Shown here: positions 26,957 through 36,787 of the stretch, piece by piece
Numbering within the stretch: position 1 is the stretch's first letter
How the letters are laid out: every line of letters starts with the position of its first letter
Assembly (NCBI GenBank): GCA_003797895.1
Contig: RKQB01000001.1
Location: 573,822 to 637,821, forward strand
Direction of reading: 5' to 3'
Source of the DNA: Cyclobacteriaceae bacterium YHN15
Lineage (GTDB): Bacteria > Bacteroidota > Bacteroidia > Cytophagales > Cyclobacteriaceae
Length of the DNA: 64,000 nucleotides
Notes under the pieces: generated by a model
What the model saw: only the letters and a program-made list of their open reading frames with translations
Database searches by the model: none
Told to the model about the DNA's origin: nothing
Program-made: the position numbers and the translations under genes

Positions 26957-28237
26957 ATGAGAATTAAATTATTTGCTTTAATTGTAACTGTACTGCTCGA
27001 ATCATCCGTAGAGGCTCAAATTATTCAGAAACAATACCAGGATCAGGTAAAAGACCTGGTACAAAATACTGCCATTCAAAAGGCATTTGACTATATCCTT
27101 TCCATCGATGAGCAGACAGTTCAGGATATGATTACCCTGACCGAAATTCCTTCCCCTTCCCATCATGAAGCCGAAAAAGGAAAGTTGTTTGCAGAGATGC
27201 TTAGAAATGCAGGGGCCGATAAGGTATGGACAGATGAAGTGGGCAATGTAATTGCCTTGCGAAAGGGAACAAAATCCGAAAAGACTTTTCTGGTTGAGGG
27301 ACATCTGGATACGGTATTTCCATTTGGAACTGATGTGACGGTCAAACAAAAAGGAGATACCCTGATGGCTCCTGGAATTACTGATGCTAACCGTTCCTTG
27401 GCGGTAGTAGTGGCCCTGCTCAAGACCATGCACCATGAAAATATCCGTACTGAAGATGATATTTGGTTTGCAGGAACTGTCGGGGAAGAAGGTTTGGGAG
27501 ACCTGAAAGGGATGAAGCATTTGTTTAGAGAGGGTGCTCAACCTTTGGCTGCCCATATTGCTATTGATGGGGGAGGGTTGGAAGACATCGTTAATGGGGG
27601 CATTGGCTCTCTGAGGTATAAAGTGACCTTCAAAGGACCTGGAGGACATTCTTATGGAGCCTTTGGTATCGGCAATACACACAATGCCTTAGCGCAGGCT
27701 GTTGTGGCTTTTGTACCTAAGGCAGATGCTTATACCAAAGATGGACCTAAAACCACTTATAGTGTCTCTGTCCTGGGCGGAGGTACCTCAGTTAATTCCA
27801 TTCCTTACGAATCCTGGATGTTGGTGGATATGCGCTCAGAAAGCCAAGAAAAACTACGAGGGATCAATCAATTGTTTTTGGAGTCAATGCAAGAAGGTTT
27901 GGAAATAGAAAATGCCATGGTCAGAATTGGGAAGCCCTTGACAGTCGATATTGAAAAGGTGGGAGACAGGCCCAGTGGATTGGCAAATCCGGATTCACCT
28001 TTGATTCAGAAAACCATGGCCATTGCCAAGCACCTTTCAGGGAATGACCCGGTATTGAGTTCCGGCTCGACAAATAGTAACATTGCCTTTTCATTAGGTA
28101 TTCCAGCGGTGACTATTGGCCGTGGAGGATTGGGTGGAGGTGCCCACAGTTTGGATGAATGGTGGGTCAATAAAGACGGGCACTTGGCCATTCAGCAGGC
28201 ATTGATGCTGATCTTAATGCAAGGAGGTTGGATTTAG
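26957..28237 (+). CDS. Exported M20 family metallopeptidase
   Basis: The 426-residue protein has a signal peptide (1-20) and an M20/M25/M40 di-zinc core. Likely metal ligands lie in VEGHLDTVFP (His), APGITDANRSL (bridging Asp), GTVGEEGLGDL (catalytic Glu pair), AIDGGG (Asp) and GGGAHSLDEWW (His). The lid/dimerisation domain runs about 215-325 (GPGGHSYGAFG). It probably cleaves di- or tripeptides or an N-acyl amino acid in the periplasm; the substrate is not visible from the sequence. A 14-nt tandem repeat begins at the stop codon. Confidence 0.9.
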   Translation: MRIKLFALIVTVLLESSVEAQIIQKQYQDQVKDLVQNTAIQKAFDYILSIDEQTVQDMITLTEIPSPSHHEAEKGKLFAEMLRNAGADKVWTDEVGNVIALRKGTKSEKTFLVEGHLDTVFPFGTDVTVKQKGDTLMAPGITDANRSLAVVVALLKTMHHENIRTEDDIWFAGTVGEEGLGDLKGMKHLFREGAQPLAAHIAIDGGGLEDIVNGGIGSLRYKVTFKGPGGHSYGAFGIGNTHNALAQAVVAFVPKADAYTKDGPKTTYSVSVLGGGTSVNSIPYESWMLVDMRSESQEKLRGINQLFLESMQEGLEIENAMVRIGKPLTVDIEKVGDRPSGLANPDSPLIQKTMAIAKHLSGNDPVLSSGSTNSNIAFSLGIPAVTIGRGGLGGGAHSLDEWWVNKDGHLAIQQALMLILMQGGWI

Positions 28238-28261
28238 ATGCGAGAGATTAGATGCGAGAGA
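28234..28261. repeat. Two tandem copies of a 14-nt repeat
   Basis: TTAGATGCGAGAGA occurs twice head to tail (28234-28247 and 28248-28261). The first copy overlaps the peptidase stop codon. A purine-rich tract with similar AAGAAGCAAGA words follows. Confidence 0.85.
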
Positions 28262-28292
28262 CAAGAAGCAAGATACAAGAAATAAGAATAAG

Positions 28293-28337
28293 TCGAGATT
28301 TTGGAAAGGTTATGAATTGACCATTCCAAAATCTCGA
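28293..28337. repeat. Inverted repeat with 14-bp perfect arms
   Basis: TCGAGATTTTGGAA (28293-28306) and TTCCAAAATCTCGA (28324-28337) are separated by 17 nt. It lies between convergent genes. There is no strong T-run, so it could be a terminator or an interspersed palindrome. Confidence 0.8.
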
Positions 28338-28432
28338 ATAAAATACCGATACTCGGGACAAGTTATCCATTTGTATACATCAAGATATTTCCACAATATC
28401 TCGCAAACCTGTCTGCATTGGCAGAGCAAATA

Positions 28433-30073
28433 TCATTTTGAACTTCTTTCCACTTCCCTCAAATTCTCCAATTTCTTAGTTCTCAGGAAGCCATTGATAT
28501 CTTCAAAGTGTTCTTTAACTCTTTTGTTTCCAAATTCAAAGACTTTGGTAGCCAAACCATCCAAAAAATCCCTGTCGTGGGACACCAGGATCAAAGTGCC
28601 ATCAAAATCCTTTAAAGCATCCTTGATGATATCCTTCGTACGCATGTCCAGGTGATTGGTTGGTTCATCAAGAATCAACAGGTTGACCGGTTCCAGTAAA
28701 AGTTTGATCATAGCAAGGCGTGTTTTCTCCCCACCGGAAAGCACCTTGACTTTTTTGTTGATGTCATCCCCCTTGAACATAAATGCGCCGAGCATATCCT
28801 TTATTTTACTGCGGATTTCACCAACTGCAATCTGGTCAATGGTTTCAAAGATGGTCAGACTTTCATCCAAAAGAGAAGCCTGATTTTGGGCAAAGTAACC
28901 GATCATGCTATTGTGTCCCAGTTCGCATCGGCCTTCATAATCAATTTCTCCCATGATGGCCTTGATCATGGTGGATTTACCTTCTCCGTTTTTCCCTACA
29001 AAAGCGACTTTCTGTCCCCTTTCTATGGTCATAGAGGCATTTTTAAAAACCACATGGTCTCCATAGGATTTTGAAAGATCTTCCACGATTACGGGGTATT
29101 TTCCAGATCTCGGTGATGGAGGGAATCTCAGACGTAATGCTGAGGTATCTACTTCGTCTACTTCTACTATGTCAAGTTTTTCAAGCATTTTTACTCTGGA
29201 TTGTACTTGTAGGGTTTTGGAATAGGTGCCTTTGAAACGCTCGATAAATTGTGTAGTCTCAGCTATAAATCTTTGTTGTTCATCATAATGCTTTTGTTGC
29301 TGTTCCCTGCGTTCTTTTCTCAGTTCAAGATAATGGCTGTATTTGGCTTTATAGTCATAAATCCTTCCCATGGTCACCTCGATGGTACGGTTGGTAATAT
29401 TGTCAACAAAGGCTCTGTCGTGAGAAATCACCACGACAGCTTTGGCTTTTTCAGTCAGAAACTCCTCCAACCATTGGATGGACTCAATGTCCAAGTGGTT
29501 GGTAGGCTCATCCAGTAAGATCAGGTCAGGTTTCTGCAGAAGGATCTTGGCCAGTTCAATGCGCATTCTCCAGCCACCCGAAAATTCAGAGGTTGGCCTT
29601 TGAAAATCCGGCCTTTCAAAGCCTAGTCCCAAAAGGACTTTTTCCACTTCTTCCTCGTAATTCACCTCCTCAATGGAGTAGAACTTCTCCGATACCTCGG
29701 AAACCCTCTCTATGATTTTGTAGTATTCTTCTGAATCGTAATCCGTTCGGACAGTCAGTTCTTCGTTTAATCTATCGATTTCTTCTTTAAGACTTAGATA
29801 AGAAGCAAAAGCCTTTGATGTTTCCTCAAAGACGGTACAATCATCAGCAGTGAGTAAATGCTGAGGTAGGTAGGCAATCACCGCGTCTTTGGGGGCTGAA
29901 ACTCCTCCCTTGGAGGGCTTGGTTGCCCCTGCAATTATTTTAAGCATGGTGGATTTGCCTGCTCCATTTTTCCCCATAAGGGCGATTTTATCATTGGGAT
30001 TGATAGAAAAGGAGATGTCACTGAATAAGGCATGTCCGCCATGCAATACTGAAATATTATCTACTGAAATCAT
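28433..30073 (-). CDS. ABC-F family ATPase
   Basis: The 546-residue protein has two ABC ATPase domains and no membrane segments. The first has Walker A GKNGAGKST, signature SGGWRMR and Walker B LILLDEPTNHLD; the second has GKNGEGKST, LSGGEKTR and LLILDEPTNHLD. The linker between them (about 240-320) is rich in Lys, Arg, Gln and Glu, as in the P-site tRNA interaction motif of ABC-F proteins. These act on ribosomes (translation factors or antibiotic protection). The exact subfamily is not resolved. Confidence 0.93.
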   Translation of the reverse strand: MISVDNISVLHGGHALFSDISFSINPNDKIALMGKNGAGKSTMLKIIAGATKPSKGGVSAPKDAVIAYLPQHLLTADDCTVFEETSKAFASYLSLKEEIDRLNEELTVRTDYDSEEYYKIIERVSEVSEKFYSIEEVNYEEEVEKVLLGLGFERPDFQRPTSEFSGGWRMRIELAKILLQKPDLILLDEPTNHLDIESIQWLEEFLTEKAKAVVVISHDRAFVDNITNRTIEVTMGRIYDYKAKYSHYLELRKERREQQQKHYDEQQRFIAETTQFIERFKGTYSKTLQVQSRVKMLEKLDIVEVDEVDTSALRLRFPPSPRSGKYPVIVEDLSKSYGDHVVFKNASMTIERGQKVAFVGKNGEGKSTMIKAIMGEIDYEGRCELGHNSMIGYFAQNQASLLDESLTIFETIDQIAVGEIRSKIKDMLGAFMFKGDDINKKVKVLSGGEKTRLAMIKLLLEPVNLLILDEPTNHLDMRTKDIIKDALKDFDGTLILVSHDRDFLDGLATKVFEFGNKRVKEHFEDINGFLRTKKLENLREVERSSK

Positions 30074-30417
30074 GATGATTGGAATTCAAGGGGCAAAGGT
30101 AGGCTTTTATTAAGATATGGTTGAAATATAGTAGAAATATACTTCATGAAATAAATTGAAATATAGTAGAAATCGAAGTCGAAGATCCCGAGTGTGGAAT
30201 GATTTGGGCTTAAGTGGAAATATGGGATTTGATAATAATTGATATAAAGTAGAGTTAGATATTAAGATATTTGTGGGGTTTTTGAGGAATGAAGGAAGTG
30301 TTCGGAAGTGTTCAATAATGAATGATACCTGTATAAATGACACATCTTTAATCTCCAACTATTCATATTGAAACTGTAATGTCCAATGGTTTGAAATCCT
30401 TTGAGTCTTTATTAATC
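30074..30417. other. Gene-free gap with an 18-nt direct repeat
   Basis: No convincing gene is seen. TTGAAATATAGTAGAAAT occurs at 30121-30138 and again at 30156-30173. A minus-strand frame (30110-30358) runs across both copies and has no protein-like features. Confidence 0.6.
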
Positions 30418-30447
30418 AAAAAAAACCGCTGGAGTTTCTCCCAGCGG
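30418..30447 (-). terminator. Terminator of sucD
   Basis: CCGCTGG (30426-30432) and CCAGCGG (30441-30447) form a GC-rich stem. On the minus strand it is followed by a run of eight U residues. It lies 36 nt past the sucD stop. Confidence 0.92.
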
Positions 30448-30483
30448 CCCTCTAATAACTTAATAACTAATTGCAAATCCTTA

Positions 30484-31365
30484 TTAAGCTTCCACGCCAA
30501 GTACTTTGGCCATTACTGCACCGATTTCTGCTGGAGACTCGGCTACATGAATACCATTTTCAGCCATGATGCGCATTTTTGCAGCGGCAGTATCGTCAGC
30601 TCCACCTATGATGGCACCAGCATGGCCCATTCTGCGTCCAGGAGGCGCTGTCTGTCCGGCTATAAAGCCTACCACTGGCTTTTTGTTTCCATTTTCCCTG
30701 ATCCATTTGGCTGCTTCTGCTTCGTAATTACCGCCGATCTCACCGATCATGACAATTGCATCAGTTTCAGGATCTTCCATTAGCATCTGCACAGCTTCTT
30801 TTGTTGAAGTTCCGATAATGGGATCACCACCGATACCGATAGCAGTAGAAACGCCCAATCCTGCTTTAGCAACCTGGTCAGCAGCTTCATAGGTGAGTGT
30901 TCCCGACTTGGAAACAATACCAATTCTCCCAGATTTGAATACAAACCCTGGCATGATACCTACTTTGGCTTCTCCCGGAGTGATTACACCAGGACAATTA
31001 GGACCAATCAAAACTGCCCCTCTTTCTTTAATATATGGCTTTGCTTTCATCATATCGGCCACAGGAATTCCTTCAGTGATGGCAATGATTACCTTGATGC
31101 CTGCATCGGCAGCTTCCATGATTGCATCAGCTGCAAAAGCCGGAGGAACAAAAATAATGGATGTGTTAGCTCCTGTTGCTATTACAGCTTCTTCCACAGA
31201 ATTGTAAACAGGTTTTTCCAAATGTTTGGTACCACCTTTTCCAGGTGTGACGCCTCCAACAACATTTGTTCCGTATTCTATCATCTGTTGCGCATGGAAT
31301 GAACCTTCTGAACCGGTAAAGCCCTGCACAATCACTTTTGAATCCTTATTGACTAAAACACTCAT
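30484..31365 (-). CDS. sucD: Succinate-CoA ligase subunit alpha
   Basis: This 293-residue TCA-cycle enzyme subunit interconverts succinyl-CoA and succinate with nucleotide phosphorylation. The N-terminal CoA-binding Rossmann domain has GFTGSEG (15-21) and GPNCPG (121-126). The phosphorylated histidine is His248 in [12 protein letters not shown]. The length is normal. The beta subunit gene sucC is not adjacent, so the two are probably separate units, as in several Bacteroidota. Confidence 0.97.
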   Translation of the reverse strand: MSVLVNKDSKVIVQGFTGSEGSFHAQQMIEYGTNVVGGVTPGKGGTKHLEKPVYNSVEEAVIATGANTSIIFVPPAFAADAIMEAADAGIKVIIAITEGIPVADMMKAKPYIKERGAVLIGPNCPGVITPGEAKVGIMPGFVFKSGRIGIVSKSGTLTYEAADQVAKAGLGVSTAIGIGGDPIIGTSTKEAVQMLMEDPETDAIVMIGEIGGNYEAEAAKWIRENGNKKPVVGFIAGQTAPPGRRMGHAGAIIGGADDTAAAKMRIMAENGIHVAESPAEIGAVMAKVLGVEA

Positions 31366-31387
31366 ATTTCAATTTTTAAAGTTTCGA

Positions 31388-31417
31388 CAAAAATAAAACA
31401 ATAAGCCCGTTGACAAA
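31388..31417 (-). promoter_or_regulatory. Promoter of sucD
   Basis: On the minus strand TTTG (31414-31417), an 18-nt spacer and TATTTTTG (31388-31395) fit the Bacteroidota consensus. The transcript start would be close to the sucD ATG. Confidence 0.65.
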
Positions 31418-31488
31418 AAGAAATGAGAAACAATATCCAATTAATTTACACTCTAGTATTCTTTTTATAATTTTAGCGGCGGTAAAGG

Positions 31489-34400
31489 ATGAATATGAAA
31501 AATATTTTAGCACTGTTTCTTTCTTTTTTTTGTATCCAATATATTCATGCTCAATCAATTCCTTTCAATCGACAGATCAGAGGAGTTGAATTGCCATCAG
31601 ATGTAGTGTATGATATTGTACAGGATCAGGAAGGCCAGATTTGGTTTAATACGGCTTTAGGGGTCTTTTTTTCTGATAGTTTCTTAACCTATCCTATACC
31701 AGACTCTATCCAAATTAATCTTTCTAAAAAAGTTCATATTTTCAAAGATTCAGAAGGCGTTATTTGGGTATTCAATAGAGTAGATGATCCCAAAATCTAC
31801 AGCTATTTTATGGGTAAATGGAAAGAGTTGATTTTACCCAAAGAAATTCAGGAACAAACCCAAATTTATTTTGAATTTGATGTGGTAAAAAGGGAGGGGA
31901 AGATTGCTTATTTCTTATTTTTGGAAAATTTCATCTTTATTTCAAACGAGGATGGGATTTGGACAAAGAAAGATGGAAATTACCTGGATTTGGGGACTTA
32001 CCATTCATTTTTTGATGATGGGGAAAAGATTCTATTACTTTTTGAAAAACAAAGCCTGGTATTTAATGGGAATGATTTTAATCCTTATAAGTTCTCAGGA
32101 TTAAAAATACCTAATAACATAGTTAAAATTATATATGACGCTAATTCCAGTAGATATTTTTTCCTGGGAAATAACTTTTTTGCTTCAGGAAGTGATATTG
32201 GAAAAGTAGAAAAAATTCATTTCAAAAATTTTATAAGAAGCAATTATATCCTGGAAAAGTATGCTGGAATGCAATTTTCTCAAGGAAATGTCTTTTTTTA
32301 TTATGATTCTCAGTTGTATCAATATCTAGTCGAAGAGGATAGAATTGTGGAGATCAGCACATATGACGAATTAAAAACCCATAATATTTACTGCAGTTTA
32401 TTGGATAGAGAAGGAATCCTTTGGATTGGAACCCATAGGGGTGTGATCAATTTTAATTCGTTGAAATTCACGAACTACGGGTCCTCTAAATTCTTGGATG
32501 ATGAAGTCACTGCCATGATCAAAATTGCTCCTGAGGATTATTTATTGGGTTTTAATAATGGATTGCAATTATGGTCTAAAGGAAAAGTCCATACATTTTA
32601 TTCAGATGAGTCTTTGAAAGGCTTACCCGAAATAAGGATCACGAATTTTGTTCAGGATAAAAACGGGGTTGTCTGGTTTTCTGCCAACTACCTGGGACTG
32701 GGTAGATATGAGCCAAGTAAACAATCGCTTACCCTGACCAAAAATCCCAGTGAGAGGTTTGTGAATTCTGTTCATCTCATAGGTGATAGCCTTTTTCTTA
32801 TAAGTAATACGAAACTGTATCTCTCATCAATACATAAGACTGGAGTAGAACATTTCGAAAGCGAAATTTCTTCCGAGGTTATTGAAAAGGCAGATCAGAG
32901 ATCAATTTTCCTTAGAAAAGTAGGAAAGTTGTCCGATCAAAGATTAGTCTACATGCAGGGGGGAAATCTGATTGCAGAGAAAGATAAAGTGCTGGAATTT
33001 GAAGATTTTCTTCTGGTAATTGGCTATGATTATTTAGAGTTGGAAGGAGAGCTTCTTTTTGCAACCGAAACAGGATTAAAAACCTACAAAAGGGGGAAAT
33101 TAGATTTTTTTAACATTGGAGGAGAAATTATTCAGAGACCTGTTTTTAGGTTGTTGAAAGATTCATCCGGGTATATATGGGTTGGAACAGACAGAGGGGT
33201 TTATAAAATAAAAGGAGAAAAAATCAAGCAATACGATATCAGTAGTGGACTTGCTGGCTCAGAAATTAACCGTGGGGCATTATTGGAGGGAGAAAATGGA
33301 AATATTATAATTGGAACATCCAAAGGATTATCTATTTATAACCCAAGAGAAGAGTTTGATTTGGTAACAAAACCATTTATTGCAATTGATAAAATTCGTC
33401 TAACCGATTTTCCAAATGATAAAACAAATCTAAATAAGATACCATATACCAAAAATAGTGTGGAAATAAGCTATAGGGCAGTCACTTTTTTACAGGATGC
33501 AAAACTAAAGGTTTATTTTAAATTGGAAGGTTTTCATGAGGATTGGCAAGAGATCAACAACCCAAGATCAAATTTGTTGATTTTCAACAATCTTCCTTCT
33601 GGCAAATATAAATTGTCCTTAAAGGCTTCTAATGATGGGGTTAATGAAACTGAAGTTATAAGTTCTGATGATTTCAGGGTATTGAAACCCCTTTATCTTC
33701 AAAATTGGTTTTTGGTTTTATTTTCTCTATCCTTGTTTGGCGTGGGATTTTTAATCAAAACCTTAACTACCCGTAACAAGCAAGCCGGTGATTTGAAGCT
33801 TCAGATTGATGAAAAAACGAAAGAATTCCTTAGTACCGAAGACCAATTCCGGAATGTTTGGGAAAGTTCGAGTGATGGATTAATGCTGGCGACGGATGAG
33901 GGAAAGATAATTGCCGTGAATGAGGCTCTTTCGAAGTTAGTTGGAGTTCCAGTGAAAGAAATTGAATCAAACAATGTCTCATGCCTGTTTAGTGATCCGG
34001 ATTTTTTTCAAAATGAAAGGACACGACTTGTAGAATTATATAAGGATAGAAAAGTCCAAAGTGTAAATTTTGAAATCCGCCTACCATTCAGGGCAGGTGC
34101 AAAGGAAATTGATTATTATTCCAGTGAATTGAAGTCTAAAATGGATGGTAAAACTGTCTATCTTTCAGTATTCAGGGATAATACTGAGAAAAAGAAATAC
34201 GAGGAGGGGCTTAAAGCGGCAAAAAATAAAGCAGAGGAAGCCAACAGGATGAAAACAAGTTTCTTGTCTAATATGAGTCATGAAATCAGGACGCCACTTA
34301 ACGGGATTTTAGGAACGACAGAAAACATCATACTTCAAAGGCAAAACGATCCTGACCTTATATCCCAATTGGAAATAATCCAGGAATCCGGAGAAAGGTT

Positions 34401-34926
34401 GCTCCAAACCATCAATAGTATTTTGGACCTTTCAAAAATTGAAGCCAATAAAATGGACGTCAATTTGACAGAAATAAATATTAATGATTTTATGGCTAAA
34501 ATTCTTTTACCCTTGAAATCATTGGCTCTTAAAAAGGGAATTTTGATTTCTGTCAAATATCATACCCAGCCTTTTACTGGTTTTATTGATGCGAGATATT
34601 TTGAAATGATAGTCAATAATATTGTAGGGAATGCCATTAAGTATACCAATAAGGGCTTGATTACCATCAGAATCGGAAAAAATAATCAAGAACTTGAACT
34701 GGAAGTGGTAGATCAGGGAATAGGAATGAGCCCTGAGTTTTTACAAAAGGTATTTCATCCATTTGAACAGGAAAGCCATGGATATGGAAGAACGTATGAA
34801 GGAACTGGCTTGGGTTTGGCCATTACAAAAAATCTGGTTAATATAATGAGAGGAGAGATTATTATAGAAAGTGAAAAAGATAAAGGTACTAGGGTAATGA
34901 TTAATTTACCTTTGTGGACAAATTGA
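31489..34926 (+). CDS. Propeller-type sensor histidine kinase with PAS domain
   Basis: The 1145-residue protein starts with a signal peptide (1-22). The periplasmic part (about 25-640) holds two-component regulator propeller repeats (DREGILWIGTHRGVI, DSSGYIWVGTDRGVYKI, ENGNIIIGTSKGLSIYN), then a Y_Y_Y-like domain (about 640-735). One helix (about 742-762) leads to a PAS domain (about 785-905) and a kinase core with H box NMSHEIRTPLNGILG (His931) and ATP lid GTGLGLAITKNL. It lacks the receiver and HTH domains of many Bacteroidota hybrid sensors. The next gene encodes a receiver-kinase, a probable phosphotransfer partner. Confidence 0.92.
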   Translation: MNMKNILALFLSFFCIQYIHAQSIPFNRQIRGVELPSDVVYDIVQDQEGQIWFNTALGVFFSDSFLTYPIPDSIQINLSKKVHIFKDSEGVIWVFNRVDDPKIYSYFMGKWKELILPKEIQEQTQIYFEFDVVKREGKIAYFLFLENFIFISNEDGIWTKKDGNYLDLGTYHSFFDDGEKILLLFEKQSLVFNGNDFNPYKFSGLKIPNNIVKIIYDANSSRYFFLGNNFFASGSDIGKVEKIHFKNFIRSNYILEKYAGMQFSQGNVFFYYDSQLYQYLVEEDRIVEISTYDELKTHNIYCSLLDREGILWIGTHRGVINFNSLKFTNYGSSKFLDDEVTAMIKIAPEDYLLGFNNGLQLWSKGKVHTFYSDESLKGLPEIRITNFVQDKNGVVWFSANYLGLGRYEPSKQSLTLTKNPSERFVNSVHLIGDSLFLISNTKLYLSSIHKTGVEHFESEISSEVIEKADQRSIFLRKVGKLSDQRLVYMQGGNLIAEKDKVLEFEDFLLVIGYDYLELEGELLFATETGLKTYKRGKLDFFNIGGEIIQRPVFRLLKDSSGYIWVGTDRGVYKIKGEKIKQYDISSGLAGSEINRGALLEGENGNIIIGTSKGLSIYNPREEFDLVTKPFIAIDKIRLTDFPNDKTNLNKIPYTKNSVEISYRAVTFLQDAKLKVYFKLEGFHEDWQEINNPRSNLLIFNNLPSGKYKLSLKASNDGVNETEVISSDDFRVLKPLYLQNWFLVLFSLSLFGVGFLIKTLTTRNKQAGDLKLQIDEKTKEFLSTEDQFRNVWESSSDGLMLATDEGKIIAVNEALSKLVGVPVKEIESNNVSCLFSDPDFFQNERTRLVELYKDRKVQSVNFEIRLPFRAGAKEIDYYSSELKSKMDGKTVYLSVFRDNTEKKKYEEGLKAAKNKAEEANRMKTSFLSNMSHEIRTPLNGILGTTENIILQRQNDPDLISQLEIIQESGERLLQTINSILDLSKIEANKMDVNLTEININDFMAKILLPLKSLALKKGILISVKYHTQPFTGFIDARYFEMIVNNIVGNAIKYTNKGLITIRIGKNNQELELEVVDQGIGMSPEFLQKVFHPFEQESHGYGRTYEGTGLGLAITKNLVNIMRGEIIIESEKDKGTRVMINLPLWTN

Positions 34927-34977
34927 TTTTTCAAATTCAATTAAACTCGTAATTTGCACATAACTGTGAATACGCCT

Positions 34978-36156
34978 ATGTTTCCATTAAGGATTTTGAT
35001 TACAGAAGATGACCATGTGTCAGCACTTCTGCTTAAAAAAGCGCTCGAGAAAAACAACCATAGAATTATTGGGATTTCCGATTCCGGAGAAAGAGCGCTT
35101 GAAATTTTAGAAAATAATCACGCGGATATTGTGATGATGGATATCAATCTTGCTGGTGAGCTGGATGGTATTCGCACTACCGAAATAATCAATGAAAAAT
35201 ATGATATTCCGGTGGTATATCTCAGCGCAAGTTCTGATGCAGAAACCTTAACAAAGGTAGTTGGAACAAATCCTTCTGCTTACGTAATTAAGCCATTCAA
35301 TATCAGGGAATTGAACATGGTTATTGAGTTGGCTATTTTTAAAGATAGAAAGGAAAAAGAACTTCAAAAGCTCAATAATGAACTTGAGGAAAAGGTCCGA
35401 CAACGTACCAAAGACCTAGCAGAGGCAAATAAAGAACTTACCAGAGCCCTTGAAAAAGAAAGAGAAATAGGGGAGCTTAAATCACGGATTGTTCTAAACG
35501 TATCACATGGATTTAAAACCCCTTTGACCTCAATTTTAAGTTCTGCCCAGTTGCTTCAAAAATATGCAGAGAAGGATCATCCTTTTAAACCTAAGATTAT
35601 GAAGCATGCTGAAAAAATTGAGAACTCTGTAAGGAATCTGAATAGTCTTCTGACTTCTGTATTGTTCTTTGGGAAAGCTGATGCTAACAAGATTGATTAT
35701 AAACCTAAGAAGATGTTCCTGAATGCATTGCTCAATGAGGTGGTGGACGTTGTTAAGGCAGGAAGTGAAAATGATGTAAAAATTAATGTCAAATTAGGTA
35801 AAATACCAAAAACAATAACCTCCGATTCAGATCTGTTATATCAAATTTTTGAAAATTTACTTTCCAATGCGGTAAAATATTCAAAAGACGGACAGTCAGT
35901 TGAGTTTGAAGTAAATGAGGAAGATGATCATTTATTGGTTAAAGTAAGTGACCATGGAATAGGGATTCCAAAGAAGGAGCATGACCAGCTCTTCGACCGC
36001 TTCTTTAGGGCAAAAAATGTCGGTATTATTGAAGGTTCAGGTTTAGGTCTTTCCATTGTCAAAAAATGTGTGGATGTATTGGAGGGAGAAATTACTTTTC
36101 AAAGTGATCAAAACGCTGGCACTACTTTTTTTGTTAAAATACCAATAAACAAATAA
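34978..36156 (+). CDS. Receiver domain-histidine kinase hybrid
   Basis: I choose the ATG at 34978 (MFPLRILITEDD); in-frame TTG and GTG codons lie 24 and 12 nt upstream. The ~392 residues comprise a receiver (acidic pair EDD near 9-11, phospho-acceptor Asp55 in MMDINLAG, conserved Lys in VIKPFN), a coiled coil (about 125-165), and a HisKA/HATPase core with H box NVSHGFKTPLTSIL (His177) and lid GSGLGLSIVKKC. The residue after His177 is Gly, where active kinases of this type nearly always have Glu or Asp. The stop codon overlaps the next ATG by one base, so translation is coupled to the ABC genes. Confidence 0.9.
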   Translation: MFPLRILITEDDHVSALLLKKALEKNNHRIIGISDSGERALEILENNHADIVMMDINLAGELDGIRTTEIINEKYDIPVVYLSASSDAETLTKVVGTNPSAYVIKPFNIRELNMVIELAIFKDRKEKELQKLNNELEEKVRQRTKDLAEANKELTRALEKEREIGELKSRIVLNVSHGFKTPLTSILSSAQLLQKYAEKDHPFKPKIMKHAEKIENSVRNLNSLLTSVLFFGKADANKIDYKPKKMFLNALLNEVVDVVKAGSENDVKINVKLGKIPKTITSDSDLLYQIFENLLSNAVKYSKDGQSVEFEVNEEDDHLLVKVSDHGIGIPKKEHDQLFDRFFRAKNVGIIEGSGLGLSIVKKCVDVLEGEITFQSDQNAGTTFFVKIPINK

Positions 36157-36785
36157 TGATGCTGGAAGCAAAGAAAATTGAATTCCATTACAACCCAAAA
36201 CAAAAATTTGATTTGCCTGATATCCAACTATCACAAGGTGAGCAACTGCTGATTTTAGGTAAATCAGGTAGTGGTAAAACTACCATATTAAACATGTTGG
36301 GGGGCCTACTTAAACCCCTGAACGGGGAAATAAAAATTGGTGACACGTCCCTTTACAGTTTGAAAGGGGCCTCCTTGGACAAATTCAGAGGTAAAAACAT
36401 AGGTATTATATTTCAAAGACCCCATATATTGGAGCCCTTGACTGTTTTGGAAAACCTTAGCATAGCAAATTTTTTTTCAGGAACAAAAGGAGATAAAAAT
36501 GAAAATCTGCTGAAAGAATTGGGGATTTTCGAAAAAAGAAATGAAAAAGTAAATACACTTTCAGAAGGTGAAGCCCAAAGACTTTCCATTGCAAGAGCTT
36601 TGGCAAATTCCCCAAAAGTAATTTTGGCTGATGAACCGACAGCGAGTTTGGATGATGAGAACGCCACCAATGTGGTTAAATTGCTTAAGGAGCAAGCAGA
36701 AAAATATAATGCTGTTTTGATTATTGTTACCCATGACCAAAGGGTTAAGGATCATATTTCCAATCAGATAACTATAGGAGGGTAA
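36156..36785 (+). CDS. ABC transporter ATP-binding protein (LolD/MacB-like)
   Basis: The 209-residue ATPase has Walker A LGKSGSGKTT, signature TLSEGEAQRLSIARAL (LSEGE in place of the usual LSGGE) and Walker B VILADEPTASLD. It is of the short type that pairs with FtsX-type permeases. It starts on the last base of the preceding receiver-kinase gene and ends 2 nt before the permease gene. The operon context suggests signalling-linked transport or extracytoplasmic complex gating. Confidence 0.93.
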   Translation: MMLEAKKIEFHYNPKQKFDLPDIQLSQGEQLLILGKSGSGKTTILNMLGGLLKPLNGEIKIGDTSLYSLKGASLDKFRGKNIGIIFQRPHILEPLTVLENLSIANFFSGTKGDKNENLLKELGIFEKRNEKVNTLSEGEAQRLSIARALANSPKVILADEPTASLDDENATNVVKLLKEQAEKYNAVLIIVTHDQRVKDHISNQITIGG

Positions 36786-36787
36786 TC

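Noticed and set aside
30110..30358. 82-codon minus-strand frame
   Set aside because: It spans an 18-nt direct repeat in non-coding AT-rich DNA and shows no family features.
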